Part shown: positions 5,643 through 13,806 of the stretch, piece after piece
Layout of the letters: every line of letters begins with the position of its first letter
Position numbering within the stretch: position 1 is the stretch's first letter
DNA from: an uncultured Lachnospiraceae bacterium
GTDB taxonomy: Bacteria > Bacillota > Clostridia > Lachnospirales > Lachnospiraceae
Reading direction: 5' to 3'
Length of the DNA stretch: 17,720 nt
Assembly: GCA_910576815.1 (NCBI GenBank)
Contig: CAJTKA010000052.1
Location: 1-17,720 of the forward strand
Position numbers and translations under genes: made by a program
Notes under the pieces: model-generated
The model's input: the letters and a program-made list of their open reading frames with translations, nothing else
What the model was told of the DNA's origin: nothing
Database searches by the model: none

Positions 5643-6218
5643 ATGGAAGCATTCAGTAACAGAGAGGAGCAGTTTATGGTAATCGAAGGAGGCAAAAAGA
5701 CCTATACCGTCGCGGATATCGAGGCACTTCCGCCAGGGGAGCGGGCCGAGTTGATCGACGGAGAAATGTTCATCACGGAAGCGCCGTCTGTCACGCATCA
5801 AAGGATACTCGGCGAGCTTCACGTACAAATTTATATGTATATCAAAAACAACAAAGGTTCCTGCGAGGTCGTCATCGCACCCGGCGTCTATATCAAGGAT
5901 GATATTCACAATTATGTGGAACCCGACATCACTGTGATCTGCAAGGAGGAAAAACTGGACGAAAAAGGCTGTCACGGGGCGCCTGACTTAATCATCGAAA
6001 TCGCCTCCCCCGGCAACAAATACATGGACTACGGGCGCAAACTCATGCTGTACCAATCCGCTGGTGTCCGTGAATACTGGATCGTCGATCCTGCCAAAAA
6101 AATCGTCACCATCTACGATTTTGAAAATGGGGATGGCCCTGATGTTCATCCGTTTACCGAGCCAATTAAAGTAGGCATATATAAGGATCTTTATCTGGAT
6201 CTTACTGCCTTTCTGTAA
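5643..6218 (+). CDS. Uma2-family (DUF820) nuclease-like protein
   Basis: 191 residues, the normal length for Uma2/DUF820 proteins, which have a PD-(D/E)XK restriction-endonuclease fold and are often present in several copies per genome with unknown cellular role. Diagnostic motifs: ADIEALPPGERAELIDGEMF (about 20-39) with the conserved ELIDGE; YVEPDITVICKEEKL (about 98-112) with E and D of the active-site core; LIIEIASPGNKYMDYGRKLM (about 121-140) with E-X-A-SPG and the following D...K; and GVREYWIVDPAKK (about 147-159). Putative catalytic residues are therefore intact. The start at 5643 is set by AAGGAGG seven bases upstream; the open frame reaches 5535 but that part is leader. A 43-codon ORF (5528-5659) overlaps the start in another frame. 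A dedicated promoter and a hairpin at the 3' end indicate a single-gene unit. Confidence 0.87.
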   Translation: MEAFSNREEQFMVIEGGKKTYTVADIEALPPGERAELIDGEMFITEAPSVTHQRILGELHVQIYMYIKNNKGSCEVVIAPGVYIKDDIHNYVEPDITVICKEEKLDEKGCHGAPDLIIEIASPGNKYMDYGRKLMLYQSAGVREYWIVDPAKKIVTIYDFENGDGPDVHPFTEPIKVGIYKDLYLDLTAFL

Positions 6219-6232
6219 CATAATTCTTTATC

Positions 6233-6260
6233 GGGCACTGCGCATCAAAGCGCTGTGCCC
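6233..6260. terminator. Hairpin between convergent Uma2 and PAS genes
   Basis: GGGCACTGCGC (6233-6243) and GCGCTGTGCCC (6250-6260) pair over ten of eleven positions, with a central T-T mismatch and a six-base loop. It lies 15 bases after the Uma2 stop and 25 bases after the PAS gene stop. Flanks are T-rich but without a long T-run, so it would be a bidirectional, possibly modest, terminator. Confidence 0.6.
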
Positions 6261-6284
6261 ATTGATTTGATACGCCTTCTCCTC

Positions 6285-6668
6285 TCACCCAAAATCACAC
6301 GGCGCACCCGTCTCCGCATCCCGATACTCATGCTTCTCATAATACCCGATCAGCGTCCCCGCCTCATCCCGCAGCGCCACCATATAGACGTCCTTATTTT
6401 CCTTCTCATTGCGGTAAGTGTATACGATGTTATGCTCTACGCTCTCCCCAAACCACGCCACCACCTTTTTGATTATTGCCACAGACTGCGGATTGTGGCA
6501 TTCAAACAAACTCTTTCCCACCAGCGCGGCTCCGCCCCGCTTCGCATACCGCTTCACAGCTGCCGGGTTCATGTAAATGATCTCATGTTCCAGGTTACAA
6601 ATTACCACATGAATACGATTCTGATCGACAATACTCTTAAAATAAGGCGATAACTTCTTTTCTTTCAT
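6285..6668 (-). CDS. Stand-alone PAS-domain protein
   Basis: 127 residues, almost all one PAS fold. The start of the fold (SIVDQNRIHVVICNLEHEII) is followed by YMNPAAVKRYAKRGGAALVG, KSLFECHNPQSVAIIKKVVA and KDVYMVALRDEAGTLIGYYE, which matches the small PAS proteins of Lachnospiraceae and the PAS part of DUF438 proteins. There is no kinase, HTH, GGDEF or other output domain, and no membrane segment, so it would be a cytoplasmic ligand or redox-binding module acting through a partner. The ATG at 6666-6668 (GGAGG eight bases upstream) is preferred; a GTG immediately before it (6669-6671) is an alternative start. Bound cofactor and partner are unknown. Confidence 0.83.
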   Translation of the reverse strand: MKEKKLSPYFKSIVDQNRIHVVICNLEHEIIYMNPAAVKRYAKRGGAALVGKSLFECHNPQSVAIIKKVVAWFGESVEHNIVYTYRNEKENKDVYMVALRDEAGTLIGYYEKHEYRDAETGAPCDFG

Positions 6669-6755
6669 CACGTTCTCCTCCGTTCTTATCTTTCTTCCCT
6701 TTTCATCTTTTAACTTATGGTTATATTATTTTCATTTTAATTAACACATGCTCCA

Positions 6756-6784
6756 TTGTTACGCATTTCTGTCTATGATAAAAT
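6756..6784 (+). promoter_or_regulatory. Candidate promoter of the XRE/helical-repeat gene
   Basis: TTGTTA (6756-6761), 17 bases, TAAAAT (6779-6784). A further TATAAA lies downstream near 6793 but without a good -35. This is the best match in the 175-base gap to the PAS gene. Confidence 0.4.
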
Positions 6785-6846
6785 CAGATTACTATAAAAT
6801 ATGAAAGTTGGCAACTGCGAAACTCATCCATAGAAAGGAGCCCACT

Positions 6847-7926
6847 ATGTCCCTCCACCGGATCATCCAACAAAAAAGGAAAGAACTCGGCCTCACGCAG
6901 GAGCAGATCGCCTCGTACTTAAACGTATCGACTGCTGCGGTCAGCAAATGGGAAAACGGCCTCACAAGCCCCGACATCTCCCTGCTTGCACCCCTTGCCC
7001 GCCTGTTAAAAACTGACGTCAACACGCTCCTTTGCTTTACGGAAGATATGGGCGCGGGGGAAATCAGTCATTTTTGCGAACACATCTCCACGTTGGCCAG
7101 AGAAAAAAGCTATGCGGAAGGCTTCTCCCAAGCGGCAGAAAAAATCCACGAATACCCCCACAACGAAACCCTGCTGCACCGCCTTGCACTGGTGCTTGAC
7201 AGCCTGCTTGTGCTCGCAGACCTTCCCGCAGATGAGAAGCGTCCCTACGAAGAAAAAATCATCGCCTGGTATCAACGACTCATGGAAAGCGACGACGTTA
7301 ACATACGAAACAGTGCCGAATATCTGACGGCCAACCGCCTGATCCGTGCGGGCAGATACGCCGAAGCGCAGGTCATCCTCGATCGAATGCCCGACAAAGA
7401 AACGATCCTGCAATCCGTTGCAGACAAAGGCCTTTTGCAGGTTCGCCTCTATGAAGAAAAGGGAGAACACGAAAAAGCGGCCACGGATCTGCAGCGTATG
7501 CTCCTTACCGCCCTGAATAAAGCGCAGATGCTTCTCTACCAGCTAGTGGATGTAGAGACCGCCGCAGGCAACTTGCAGACTGCGGAACGCATCGCGGACA
7601 AAACCGCGCAGATGGTGCCGCTTTTTGATCTCTGGCCATACAACGCCTATGTCGCGCCATTGCAGATCGCCGTCACAAAGCAGGACGCCGACGAAACGGT
7701 CCGCCTTTTAAAACTGCTGCTGGAAGCTTCGCAGACCGCCTGGGATATGGCATCTTCCCCGCTATTTTGCCGTATTCAGAAAACGCCGCCTGAAAAAACT
7801 TCTCAGTCGGCATTTCTGACACAGCTATTAAAGTCTGATTTGGAACGGGAACCATGCTACGATTTCCTGCGCGGCCGTGAGGATTTTCAAGCGCTGCGCA
7901 ATGCCTGTTCTTCTACCTGCAAATAA
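6847..7926 (+). CDS. XRE-family regulator with C-terminal helical repeats
   Basis: 359 residues. Residues 5-60 are a Cro/C1-type helix-turn-helix: KRKELGLTQEQIASYLNVST then AAVSKWENGLTSPD, with a downstream LLAPLARLLKTDVNTLLCF typical of the clostridial subgroup. Residues about 75-340 are almost wholly alpha-helical with alternating acidic and alanine/leucine-rich helices (ANRLIRAGRYAEAQVILDRM; LYEEKGEHEKAATDLQRMLL; ETAAGNLQTAERIADKTAQM) that look like TPR units. Such regulators may sense a peptide or protein partner, but no signal gene is adjacent. The start at 6847 is chosen because AAAGGAG lies six bases before it; the frame stays open to 6808. It is not obviously co-transcribed with anything. 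Confidence 0.83.
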   Translation: MSLHRIIQQKRKELGLTQEQIASYLNVSTAAVSKWENGLTSPDISLLAPLARLLKTDVNTLLCFTEDMGAGEISHFCEHISTLAREKSYAEGFSQAAEKIHEYPHNETLLHRLALVLDSLLVLADLPADEKRPYEEKIIAWYQRLMESDDVNIRNSAEYLTANRLIRAGRYAEAQVILDRMPDKETILQSVADKGLLQVRLYEEKGEHEKAATDLQRMLLTALNKAQMLLYQLVDVETAAGNLQTAERIADKTAQMVPLFDLWPYNAYVAPLQIAVTKQDADETVRLLKLLLEASQTAWDMASSPLFCRIQKTPPEKTSQSAFLTQLLKSDLEREPCYDFLRGREDFQALRNACSSTCK

Positions 7927-7951
7927 CGGAAAGCACTGATCTCCGACAGCT

Positions 7952-7999
7952 GCGCAGATGGAGGATATCGCCTGTCTACGCGATATCCTCCATCTGCGC
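7952..7999. repeat. Perfect 20-bp inverted repeat at the end of the ABC gene
   Basis: The arms 7952-7971 and 7980-7999 (GCGCAGATGGAGGATATCGC and its exact complement) flank an eight-base loop. The right arm is the last seven codons (AQMEDIA) of the downstream ABC subunit, and its stop lies in the loop. No T-tract follows on either strand. As RNA it would fold into a very stable hairpin, plausibly blocking 3' exonucleases or ending convergent transcription from the XRE gene and the ABC operon. Confidence 0.9.
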
Positions 8000-9757
8000 C
8001 GTATACAGCCTGTAATAATATCCCTTCTTCTCCATCAGCTCCTGATGCGAGCCGGATTCTAAGATGCCGCCCTCGTCGATGTACATGATCCGGTCGCAGT
8101 TTTTGATGGTGGAAAGCCTGTGGGCAATGATAAAGGAAGTCCTGCCCTGCATCATCGCGTTCAGCCCCTGCTGAAGCGCCCGCTCCGTGTGCATATCGAT
8201 GCTGGAAGTCGCCTCGTCGAGGATCAAAATCGACGGATTGCTTAACAAAGTTCTGGCAAAGGAAACCAGCTGCATCTGCCCCTGCGAGAGCAGAGAACCG
8301 CGCTCCTTGACTTCCGTTTGGTAACCGTCCTGGAATTTCCTGATAAATTCATCCGCACAGACCGTCTTTGCCGCCTTTACGATTTCCTCCGTAGTCGCAT
8401 CCAGTTTGCCGTAACGGATATTGTCCTCAATGGTGCCCGAAAAGAGGAAACTGTCCTGCAGCATAATGCCCATATGGGAACGCAGGGAAGCGATCGTCAC
8501 CTTCGAGATATCCTGCCCGTCGATTTTGATCTGTCCGCTGTCCACATTATAAAAGCGGGACAACAGGCTGACAATGGTGCTCTTTCCCGCACCCGTAGGC
8601 CCTACCAGAGCTATGCTCTCGCCAGGCTTCACGGTAAAGGAAACGTCTTGCAGTACGGGCTTATCTGCCTCATAACCAAAGTTCACATGCTCAAAGACCA
8701 CCTCTCCCAGAATGGGCGGCATGGGCACCGCGTCGGGCGCATCGTCCACCGTAACGGGCTCATCCATGGTTTCAAAAATACGCTCCAGATAAGCGATGTT
8801 GTTGATAAAGTTATTAAAGATATTGCCCAGATTCATGATCGGCTGCCAAAAACGGGAAGCATAGGAGGAGATCGCCACGATCACGCCCAGGCTCGTATTT
8901 CCCTGCCCTAAAATTATCAGGCCGAAAATAAAGACGGCCGCCCGCACCCAGACGGAGATATTGTCAATGCCCGGCCACACCAGGTTACTGTATGTAACAG
9001 CCTTCATCCAGGCTCTACGGCAGCGGTCGCTCAGCTCGGCAAAGGTCTCCTCGTTTTCTTCCTCTCTGGCGAAGATCTGCGTGATCTTTGCACCCACGAT
9101 GTTTTCCTGCAAATAGGCGTTCAAATTAGAGTTTTTGTTCGATACCTGCTGCCATGCCTTCCTCTGTCTGTTTTTGATATACAGCATGAAGACCGCCAGC
9201 ACCGGCACGCCCGCCAGCACCACCAGCGAGAGTTTGACATCCACGCATAACATAAAGATCACGATAAAGATCAGGTTCATGATCTCTAAGATCACATTGA
9301 TCAACCCGTTTGACAGCATATCGGAAACTGAGTTTACATAATTTACCACCCGAATAAGGATCTTGCCGTGCGGCCTGTCATCATAATACTGAAACGGAAG
9401 CTTCTGCAAGTGCGCAAACAGATCCTTCCTGATATCATAAATGATATTCTGGCTGACATGGATCATTATGTGGGATCTGGCCGTCGTAAATACGATACTG
9501 ACCGCATAAGTCAATACCAGCACCGCCACCAGCGTCATCAGCTGCCTGACGTTTTTGTCCGGTATCGCCTCGTCAAGCGCCCTCTGCGTCACCATCGGTG
9601 CAAACAGGGCCGCAATGCCGCCGCAGGCGCTTAAGAAAAGTGACAGCAGCATCTGCCACAGATACTTTTTGATATAAGCGGAAGCCCGAAAAAGATGTTT
9701 GATGTCAAAGGGTGTTTCCAGCACCTCGTCTTCCCTGAATGTATTTCTTCTCGCCAT
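7976..9757 (-). CDS. Heterodimeric ABC exporter, subunit with canonical ATPase residues
   Basis: 593 residues: one six-helix exporter membrane domain (about 25-325) fused to a nucleotide-binding domain, the layout of multidrug half-transporters. The NBD shows Walker A GPTGAGKST (386-394), signature LSQGQ (490-494) instead of LSGGQ, Walker B ILILDE with catalytic Glu515, and switch His546 (IIAHRLST). With the upstream half-transporter it should form a pump like BmrCD, LmrCD or TM287/288, where one ATP site is degenerate: the altered LSQGQ here would complete the degenerate site of the partner, while this subunit's Walker residues form the hydrolytic site with the partner's LSGGQ. The start at 9755-9757 has GGAG eight bases upstream; the open frame reaches 9877, overlapping the upstream gene, and is rejected. 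Thirty-four bases separate the genes. The substrate is unknown: drug, peptide or lipid. Confidence 0.93.
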   Translation of the reverse strand: MARRNTFREDEVLETPFDIKHLFRASAYIKKYLWQMLLSLFLSACGGIAALFAPMVTQRALDEAIPDKNVRQLMTLVAVLVLTYAVSIVFTTARSHIMIHVSQNIIYDIRKDLFAHLQKLPFQYYDDRPHGKILIRVVNYVNSVSDMLSNGLINVILEIMNLIFIVIFMLCVDVKLSLVVLAGVPVLAVFMLYIKNRQRKAWQQVSNKNSNLNAYLQENIVGAKITQIFAREEENEETFAELSDRCRRAWMKAVTYSNLVWPGIDNISVWVRAAVFIFGLIILGQGNTSLGVIVAISSYASRFWQPIMNLGNIFNNFINNIAYLERIFETMDEPVTVDDAPDAVPMPPILGEVVFEHVNFGYEADKPVLQDVSFTVKPGESIALVGPTGAGKSTIVSLLSRFYNVDSGQIKIDGQDISKVTIASLRSHMGIMLQDSFLFSGTIEDNIRYGKLDATTEEIVKAAKTVCADEFIRKFQDGYQTEVKERGSLLSQGQMQLVSFARTLLSNPSILILDEATSSIDMHTERALQQGLNAMMQGRTSFIIAHRLSTIKNCDRIMYIDEGGILESGSHQELMEKKGYYYRLYTAQMEDIA

Positions 9758-9791
9758 GATCCTATCTCCTATTTTCCTGCCGCATGATACG

Positions 9792-11561
9792 TTATACGCC
9801 TGCCTGCAGACATACCAGACTGTAGTAATATCCTTTCTTTGCCACCAGTTCCTCATGCGAGCCGGCCTCCGTAACATGACCGTCCTGTAACACGAGAATG
9901 CGGTCTGCCGCCTTCGCGGTGGAGATCCGCTGTGCGATAACGATCTTGGTGCAGGGGAAATCCAGTTCCTCCAGCCCGTGCTGGATCTGCTTTTCCGTCT
10001 CCAAATCCACCGCCGAGGTCGTATCGTCCAAAATCAGGATGGCCGGGCGTACCGCCAATGCCCGCGCCAGCGAGATCCTCTGTTTCTGTCCGCCGGAAAG
10101 TCCTACCCCGCGCTCACCGACAACCGTGTCATATCCTTCCGGCATCCTTGAGATAAAATCGGAAGCCGCCGAGTATTTGGCGAATTTCTCTACTTCTTTC
10201 TGGCTGACATGACTGTCACCATAAGCAATGTTGCCGTCTATGGTATCGGAGTACAGCAACACATCCTGCGTGGCCAGACCGATATTTTTCCGCAGCTGCT
10301 GCAGCTTCATATCCTGCACATTGACTCCGTCGATCAACACCTCGCCCTCCGTCGCTTCATAGAAGCGGGGAATCAACTGGATCAGGGAAGTCTTTCCACA
10401 GCCCGTCTCGCCCATAATGGCCAGCGTCTCTCCGGGATTGACCTTAAAAGTCACATTGTGCAGCACAGGCAGATTGCCGTCGGCGTACTGAAAGCTGACA
10501 TTCTTAAATTCAATCCGCCCCTCGAAACGGTTCGGCAGATCGACGGCTTCCGGCTGATCCACGATCTCCGGCTCGGAATAGTAGATTTCCATCACCTTCT
10601 CCGAAGCCGCCGAGAAACGCTGAAACTCATTCATCACGTTACCAAGCTGCCGCATGGGATTGGCGATAGCCCAGATCAGTCCCGAAAACGCCACATACTC
10701 GCCCATGGTGATCCGTCCGTCGATGATGAACAGGCCGCCGACAATGAGCAGCACTACCGGCATCAGGTTGGCAAGCGTCTCCACATAAGGGAAATAGACC
10801 AGCCAGGTCAACGCTGTTTTCTTGTTGGTCTGCGAGAAATCCCTGCTGCATGTATCAAACTTTTCGATTTCATACGGCTCCCTGGCAAAAGCCTTTACCA
10901 CACGGTTGCCCGCGATGTTTTCCTGTGCCGCCGTATTGAGATTGGAAAGCTTCTCACGCAGAGCCTTATGCCGCGGCGCGACCTTATTCTTAAACAGGAT
11001 GATGATCAGGAAGATCAGCGGCGCGATGGCAAGCATACACAGCGCCAGCAGCCAATCCATATAGAGGAAATACGCCGCCGCCGCAAAAAAGAGCGAAAAG
11101 GATTCCACGATACTGCGCGTCACCCATGCAATCATGTGGCGCACCGCATCGAGATCACCCGTCATTCTGGTCATCAGGTCTCCCGTGCGGAACTTACTGT
11201 AAAACATCATATCCTGATGTTCGATCTTATGGAAAAGATAAGTCCTGATGCGGTAGAGGAGCTTTTGCGAGACATGCTCCACATCCATGCACACCAGATA
11301 CACGATCAGCGTCCGCAGAAGGGTCAAAAGAACCATCGCCGCGATCAGCTGAAAGAAAAGTTCCCGTTTATGCGTTAGATTGTATGCCGCCTCCGGCCCC
11401 GTCAAAAACAGATCCACGATCTGCTGCGTAAAAAAGGGCACCGTCAGCTGCATCACATTATAAACCACCGTACCAAGCAGACCGATCACGTAGATACAGC
11501 GATACCCCTTCATGTTTTCCCAGAGCCATCCTATTTTAGATACTGTCTTTTTCTCTTTCAT
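9792..11561 (-). CDS. Heterodimeric ABC exporter, subunit with degenerate ATPase site
   Basis: 589 residues, first gene of the two-gene operon. The membrane domain (about 20-320) includes the exporter coupling-helix stretch LNTAAQENIAGNRVVKAFAR. The NBD has Walker A GETGCGKT (384-391), canonical signature LSGGQ (488-492), Walker B ILILDD with Asp513 where the catalytic Glu should be, and Gln544 in place of the switch His (IVIAQRIST). Loss of both Glu and His is the usual mark of the non-hydrolytic half of heterodimeric exporters, so the subunit should bind ATP but depend on its partner for turnover. The start at 11559-11561 follows GGGAG at about nine bases. No clear -35/-10 pair was found in the 146 bases upstream. 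No regulator gene adjoins, although the YcxB-domain gene lies upstream on the same strand. Confidence 0.93.
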   Translation of the reverse strand: MKEKKTVSKIGWLWENMKGYRCIYVIGLLGTVVYNVMQLTVPFFTQQIVDLFLTGPEAAYNLTHKRELFFQLIAAMVLLTLLRTLIVYLVCMDVEHVSQKLLYRIRTYLFHKIEHQDMMFYSKFRTGDLMTRMTGDLDAVRHMIAWVTRSIVESFSLFFAAAAYFLYMDWLLALCMLAIAPLIFLIIILFKNKVAPRHKALREKLSNLNTAAQENIAGNRVVKAFAREPYEIEKFDTCSRDFSQTNKKTALTWLVYFPYVETLANLMPVVLLIVGGLFIIDGRITMGEYVAFSGLIWAIANPMRQLGNVMNEFQRFSAASEKVMEIYYSEPEIVDQPEAVDLPNRFEGRIEFKNVSFQYADGNLPVLHNVTFKVNPGETLAIMGETGCGKTSLIQLIPRFYEATEGEVLIDGVNVQDMKLQQLRKNIGLATQDVLLYSDTIDGNIAYGDSHVSQKEVEKFAKYSAASDFISRMPEGYDTVVGERGVGLSGGQKQRISLARALAVRPAILILDDTTSAVDLETEKQIQHGLEELDFPCTKIVIAQRISTAKAADRILVLQDGHVTEAGSHEELVAKKGYYYSLVCLQAGV

Positions 11562-11707
11562 CTGTCGTCACTCCCGCTGCTGTCTGTAAGGCCTGCCTGT
11601 TCAGACGCTATTCTTTTCCAATATAGCATCCCGTTTTATAAAAACTATGAAAAAGCTCCCCAAAAAATAGGATAAATCTCTACGCACTATCTGACTGGAA
11701 ATATCTG

Positions 11708-13534
11708 TCACCTGACCTTATCCGCCTTTGTGATCTCCTTTTCCAGCACAAGACCTGTTTTCTCCGTAAACTCCTTTGCCCAGTCCTCCGTACAGAAAAA
11801 TACAATGGCGCCCTGGCCGTCATCCCCTGTCGCGTAAAAATACTTCTGCGAGCCTTCCTGCTCCAAAAGCGGGTTAAAAATGCCCAGCACTTTCGTATCG
11901 ATCCAATCATAGTACATATCCATCACATACGAATACGTCTGTCCCTTCCGTGTCAGGCTGACCGTAATCACCCCTTTCCCGTTCTCCCAGTCCGCCTCCG
12001 TCATATCTTCCTGAAGATCCGTCACATCATCCAGACAGCTTCCCTTTGCCAGCGCACGCATCCCGTTCAAAACATCGATATAATCCGTTGAAATATCAAA
12101 CCCTTCAAAATCAAACCAAAATACATCTTCTGCATACCCTGTCACATTCCAGTCTTCATCATGCGTCGGCGCGCCCATATTCGTCAAAAGCCAGATGTAT
12201 GGACTTTCCTCCACCAAATCATACAGTCCGTACTCCTCCATGCTATTTCTCACAGACTCCTCTGCCTCCTTCGGTACAGACAGTCCCAGCGAAGCGAGCA
12301 CCTCGACCTGTTTTTCCAACGCCACACGCTCATATCTACGCTCTGAAACATTTCCCGGCACGCTTCCTGTATTCAAAGAAATCTTTACCGCAGCAGTCCC
12401 AAAGAACGCCAGAAAGATCAGTCCAAAAATGATCCACAGGAACCATCCCGGCACATAGCGTGCCTTCTTAGCCGCCATCCTTTGTATTCCATGATCCGCG
12501 CAGAGCCGGTAAAAAATCTCCACCTGTTCTCTGGTTACAAAACTCTTTTTGGGAATCGCTATAAAGCGTTTTCGATCCTGATGAAAAAAATAAAAAGCCT
12601 CCTGCGTCTCAAACAGCCACGAAAGCGATTGCCACTGGTAGATACTTTTCCGATCCTGCGGCATATCGACACAGATTCCTTCGTTTGTAAAGGAAAACTG
12701 CCACAGTCCGCAGACCGAAGCCGGCATCTGCGGCGCTTTCAACTGTTTCCTGATTCTTTTCTCCGGATTTCGATAAAACAGCCACACGCCCATCCACGCA
12801 GTCAGTGCGACATCAAAACAAACAATCGGCAAATCGATTTTTTTCACTGCCAAACCAGTGGCTATGAGCACAAAGACCGTTACCGCACATACCCAAAGCA
12901 TCATTCCCTTGAACCGTGCGGGCCTTCCCATGCTGCCGCTATTTCCCAGATCGGCCGCTCCCTTTTGCAGGCGCCCCCAGCTCTCCCCGTCCATCTGAAA
13001 ACTAAGACGGATATCTTCCTGCTGTGCCTGCCGATCAGTATTGTGCTCCTGACACGGGTTCTGCTCCTGCCCATACGAACCGTGCAGCATGGCAAGAAAC
13101 CGCTCCACCTCCTGCTCGCCTGCAAAACAACGCAGCGGTATCACATACCACGCCTGCCGCTTGTCTCCCTGCGTGTAACCCATGAAAAGGAGGCGCTTTG
13201 TCCTGCGAATCATTTGGATATCCGTGCAGGGAATCTCGCTGTAGTCTCTCCTCCTCGCCTTCAGCCTGTTTCCTTCTATCCAAATAGACACAGGCTGCCC
13301 CCTCAGCGCTCTCGTCGTAAGCCGATAGCAGTTGATGCACATGATCAGAATCAGCACCATCGACAGCAGCGCCGTCGCCACTATGTACGTTGGACCCAAT
13401 ATCAATTCCGCCGTCAAAATCACCAAAAGTAACAGCCACGTCCTTTTATTGCACTTTACATATTCCCATGTAAGAAACAGGCCGCATTCCCTGATCTCTG
13501 CCTCCTCCATTACATACTCATATTTTTTACCCAT
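11708..13534 (-). CDS. Membrane protein with two YcxB-like modules and an extracytoplasmic C-terminal domain
   Basis: 608 residues. The chain repeats one plan. Two membrane helices (about 33-70) are followed by a YcxB-like beta domain (SIWIEGNRLKARRRDYSEIP; IQMIRRTKRLLFMGY; YVIPLRCFAGEQEVERFLAM). Two more helices (about 210-250) are followed by a second such domain (SFTNEGICVDMPQDRKSIYQ; WQSLSWLFETQEAFYFF; FIAIPKKSFVTREQVEIFYR). A fifth helix (WFLWIIFGLIFLAFFGTAAV, about 370-390) then precedes roughly 215 residues, acidic and rich in Trp and Tyr, probably outside the membrane. YcxB-like domains are known mainly from small proteins of unknown function. The ATG at 13532-13534 follows a GGAAAGG-type ribosome site; the open frame to 13606 overlaps the promoter and is not used. 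It has its own promoter and sits between gltD and the ABC operon. I do not recognise the C-terminal domain. Confidence 0.78.
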   Translation of the reverse strand: MGKKYEYVMEEAEIRECGLFLTWEYVKCNKRTWLLLLVILTAELILGPTYIVATALLSMVLILIMCINCYRLTTRALRGQPVSIWIEGNRLKARRRDYSEIPCTDIQMIRRTKRLLFMGYTQGDKRQAWYVIPLRCFAGEQEVERFLAMLHGSYGQEQNPCQEHNTDRQAQQEDIRLSFQMDGESWGRLQKGAADLGNSGSMGRPARFKGMMLWVCAVTVFVLIATGLAVKKIDLPIVCFDVALTAWMGVWLFYRNPEKRIRKQLKAPQMPASVCGLWQFSFTNEGICVDMPQDRKSIYQWQSLSWLFETQEAFYFFHQDRKRFIAIPKKSFVTREQVEIFYRLCADHGIQRMAAKKARYVPGWFLWIIFGLIFLAFFGTAAVKISLNTGSVPGNVSERRYERVALEKQVEVLASLGLSVPKEAEESVRNSMEEYGLYDLVEESPYIWLLTNMGAPTHDEDWNVTGYAEDVFWFDFEGFDISTDYIDVLNGMRALAKGSCLDDVTDLQEDMTEADWENGKGVITVSLTRKGQTYSYVMDMYYDWIDTKVLGIFNPLLEQEGSQKYFYATGDDGQGAIVFFCTEDWAKEFTEKTGLVLEKEITKADKVR

Positions 13535-13613
13535 TTTTGCCTTTCCTTCCCTTTTTCCGTCACGCCGAACAAGCAGTCCATTTCTGCTTCTTTGCGATTG
13601 CGGCAATATACTG

Positions 13614-13642
13614 AATATACTTTATTTTCAACCGTATTTCAA
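13614..13642 (-). promoter_or_regulatory. Promoter of the YcxB-like gene
   Basis: Minus strand: TTGAAA (13637-13642), 17-base spacer, TATATT (13614-13619). It lies between the gltD terminator and the coding start, giving a leader of about 75 bases. Confidence 0.65.
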
Positions 13643-13673
13643 TCGTTTTCCCTGAAATGAAAGCAGAAACAGA

Positions 13674-13712
13674 AAAAATCCCCGCGGCCGCAAATCTGCC
13701 GTGGAGATTTTT
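13674..13712. terminator. gltD: Rho-independent terminator of gltBD
   Basis: Arms 13674-13687 and 13699-13712 pair over fourteen positions with one C-A mismatch and one wobble. A GC-rich upper stem (CCGCGG against CCGTGG) stands on an A/T base that supplies a T-tract in both directions. It lies about 95 bases after the gltD stop, before the YcxB-like gene. Confidence 0.8.
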
Positions 13713-13806
13713 CATTATCCGTGTATCTGACTTCTTTCGATGCTCCTGTCATACAGGTCATTGGTTTACATAATTTTGTGCCTGCAATTAGTTGACATAA
13801 CTTGCT

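Noticed and set aside
9758..9877. N-terminal extension of the second ABC subunit to 9877
   Set aside because: It would overlap the end of the upstream ABC gene and adds a sequence unlike exporter N-termini; the ATG at 9755-9757 has a proper ribosome site.
10209..11378. 389-codon open frame on the plus strand
   Set aside because: It is exactly antisense to the ABC exporter gene, which shows Walker and signature motifs. The antisense product is His/Arg/Gln-rich without domain features.
12482..13432. 316-codon open frame on the plus strand
   Set aside because: Antisense to the YcxB-like membrane gene, with low-complexity His/Arg/Pro composition and no ribosome site.
13740..13800. CCTGT-CAT-ACAGG dyad and TTGACA on the plus strand downstream of gltD
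   Set aside because: The dyad is only five bases per arm, and the TTGACA would drive transcription antisense into gltD with no matching -10 seen.
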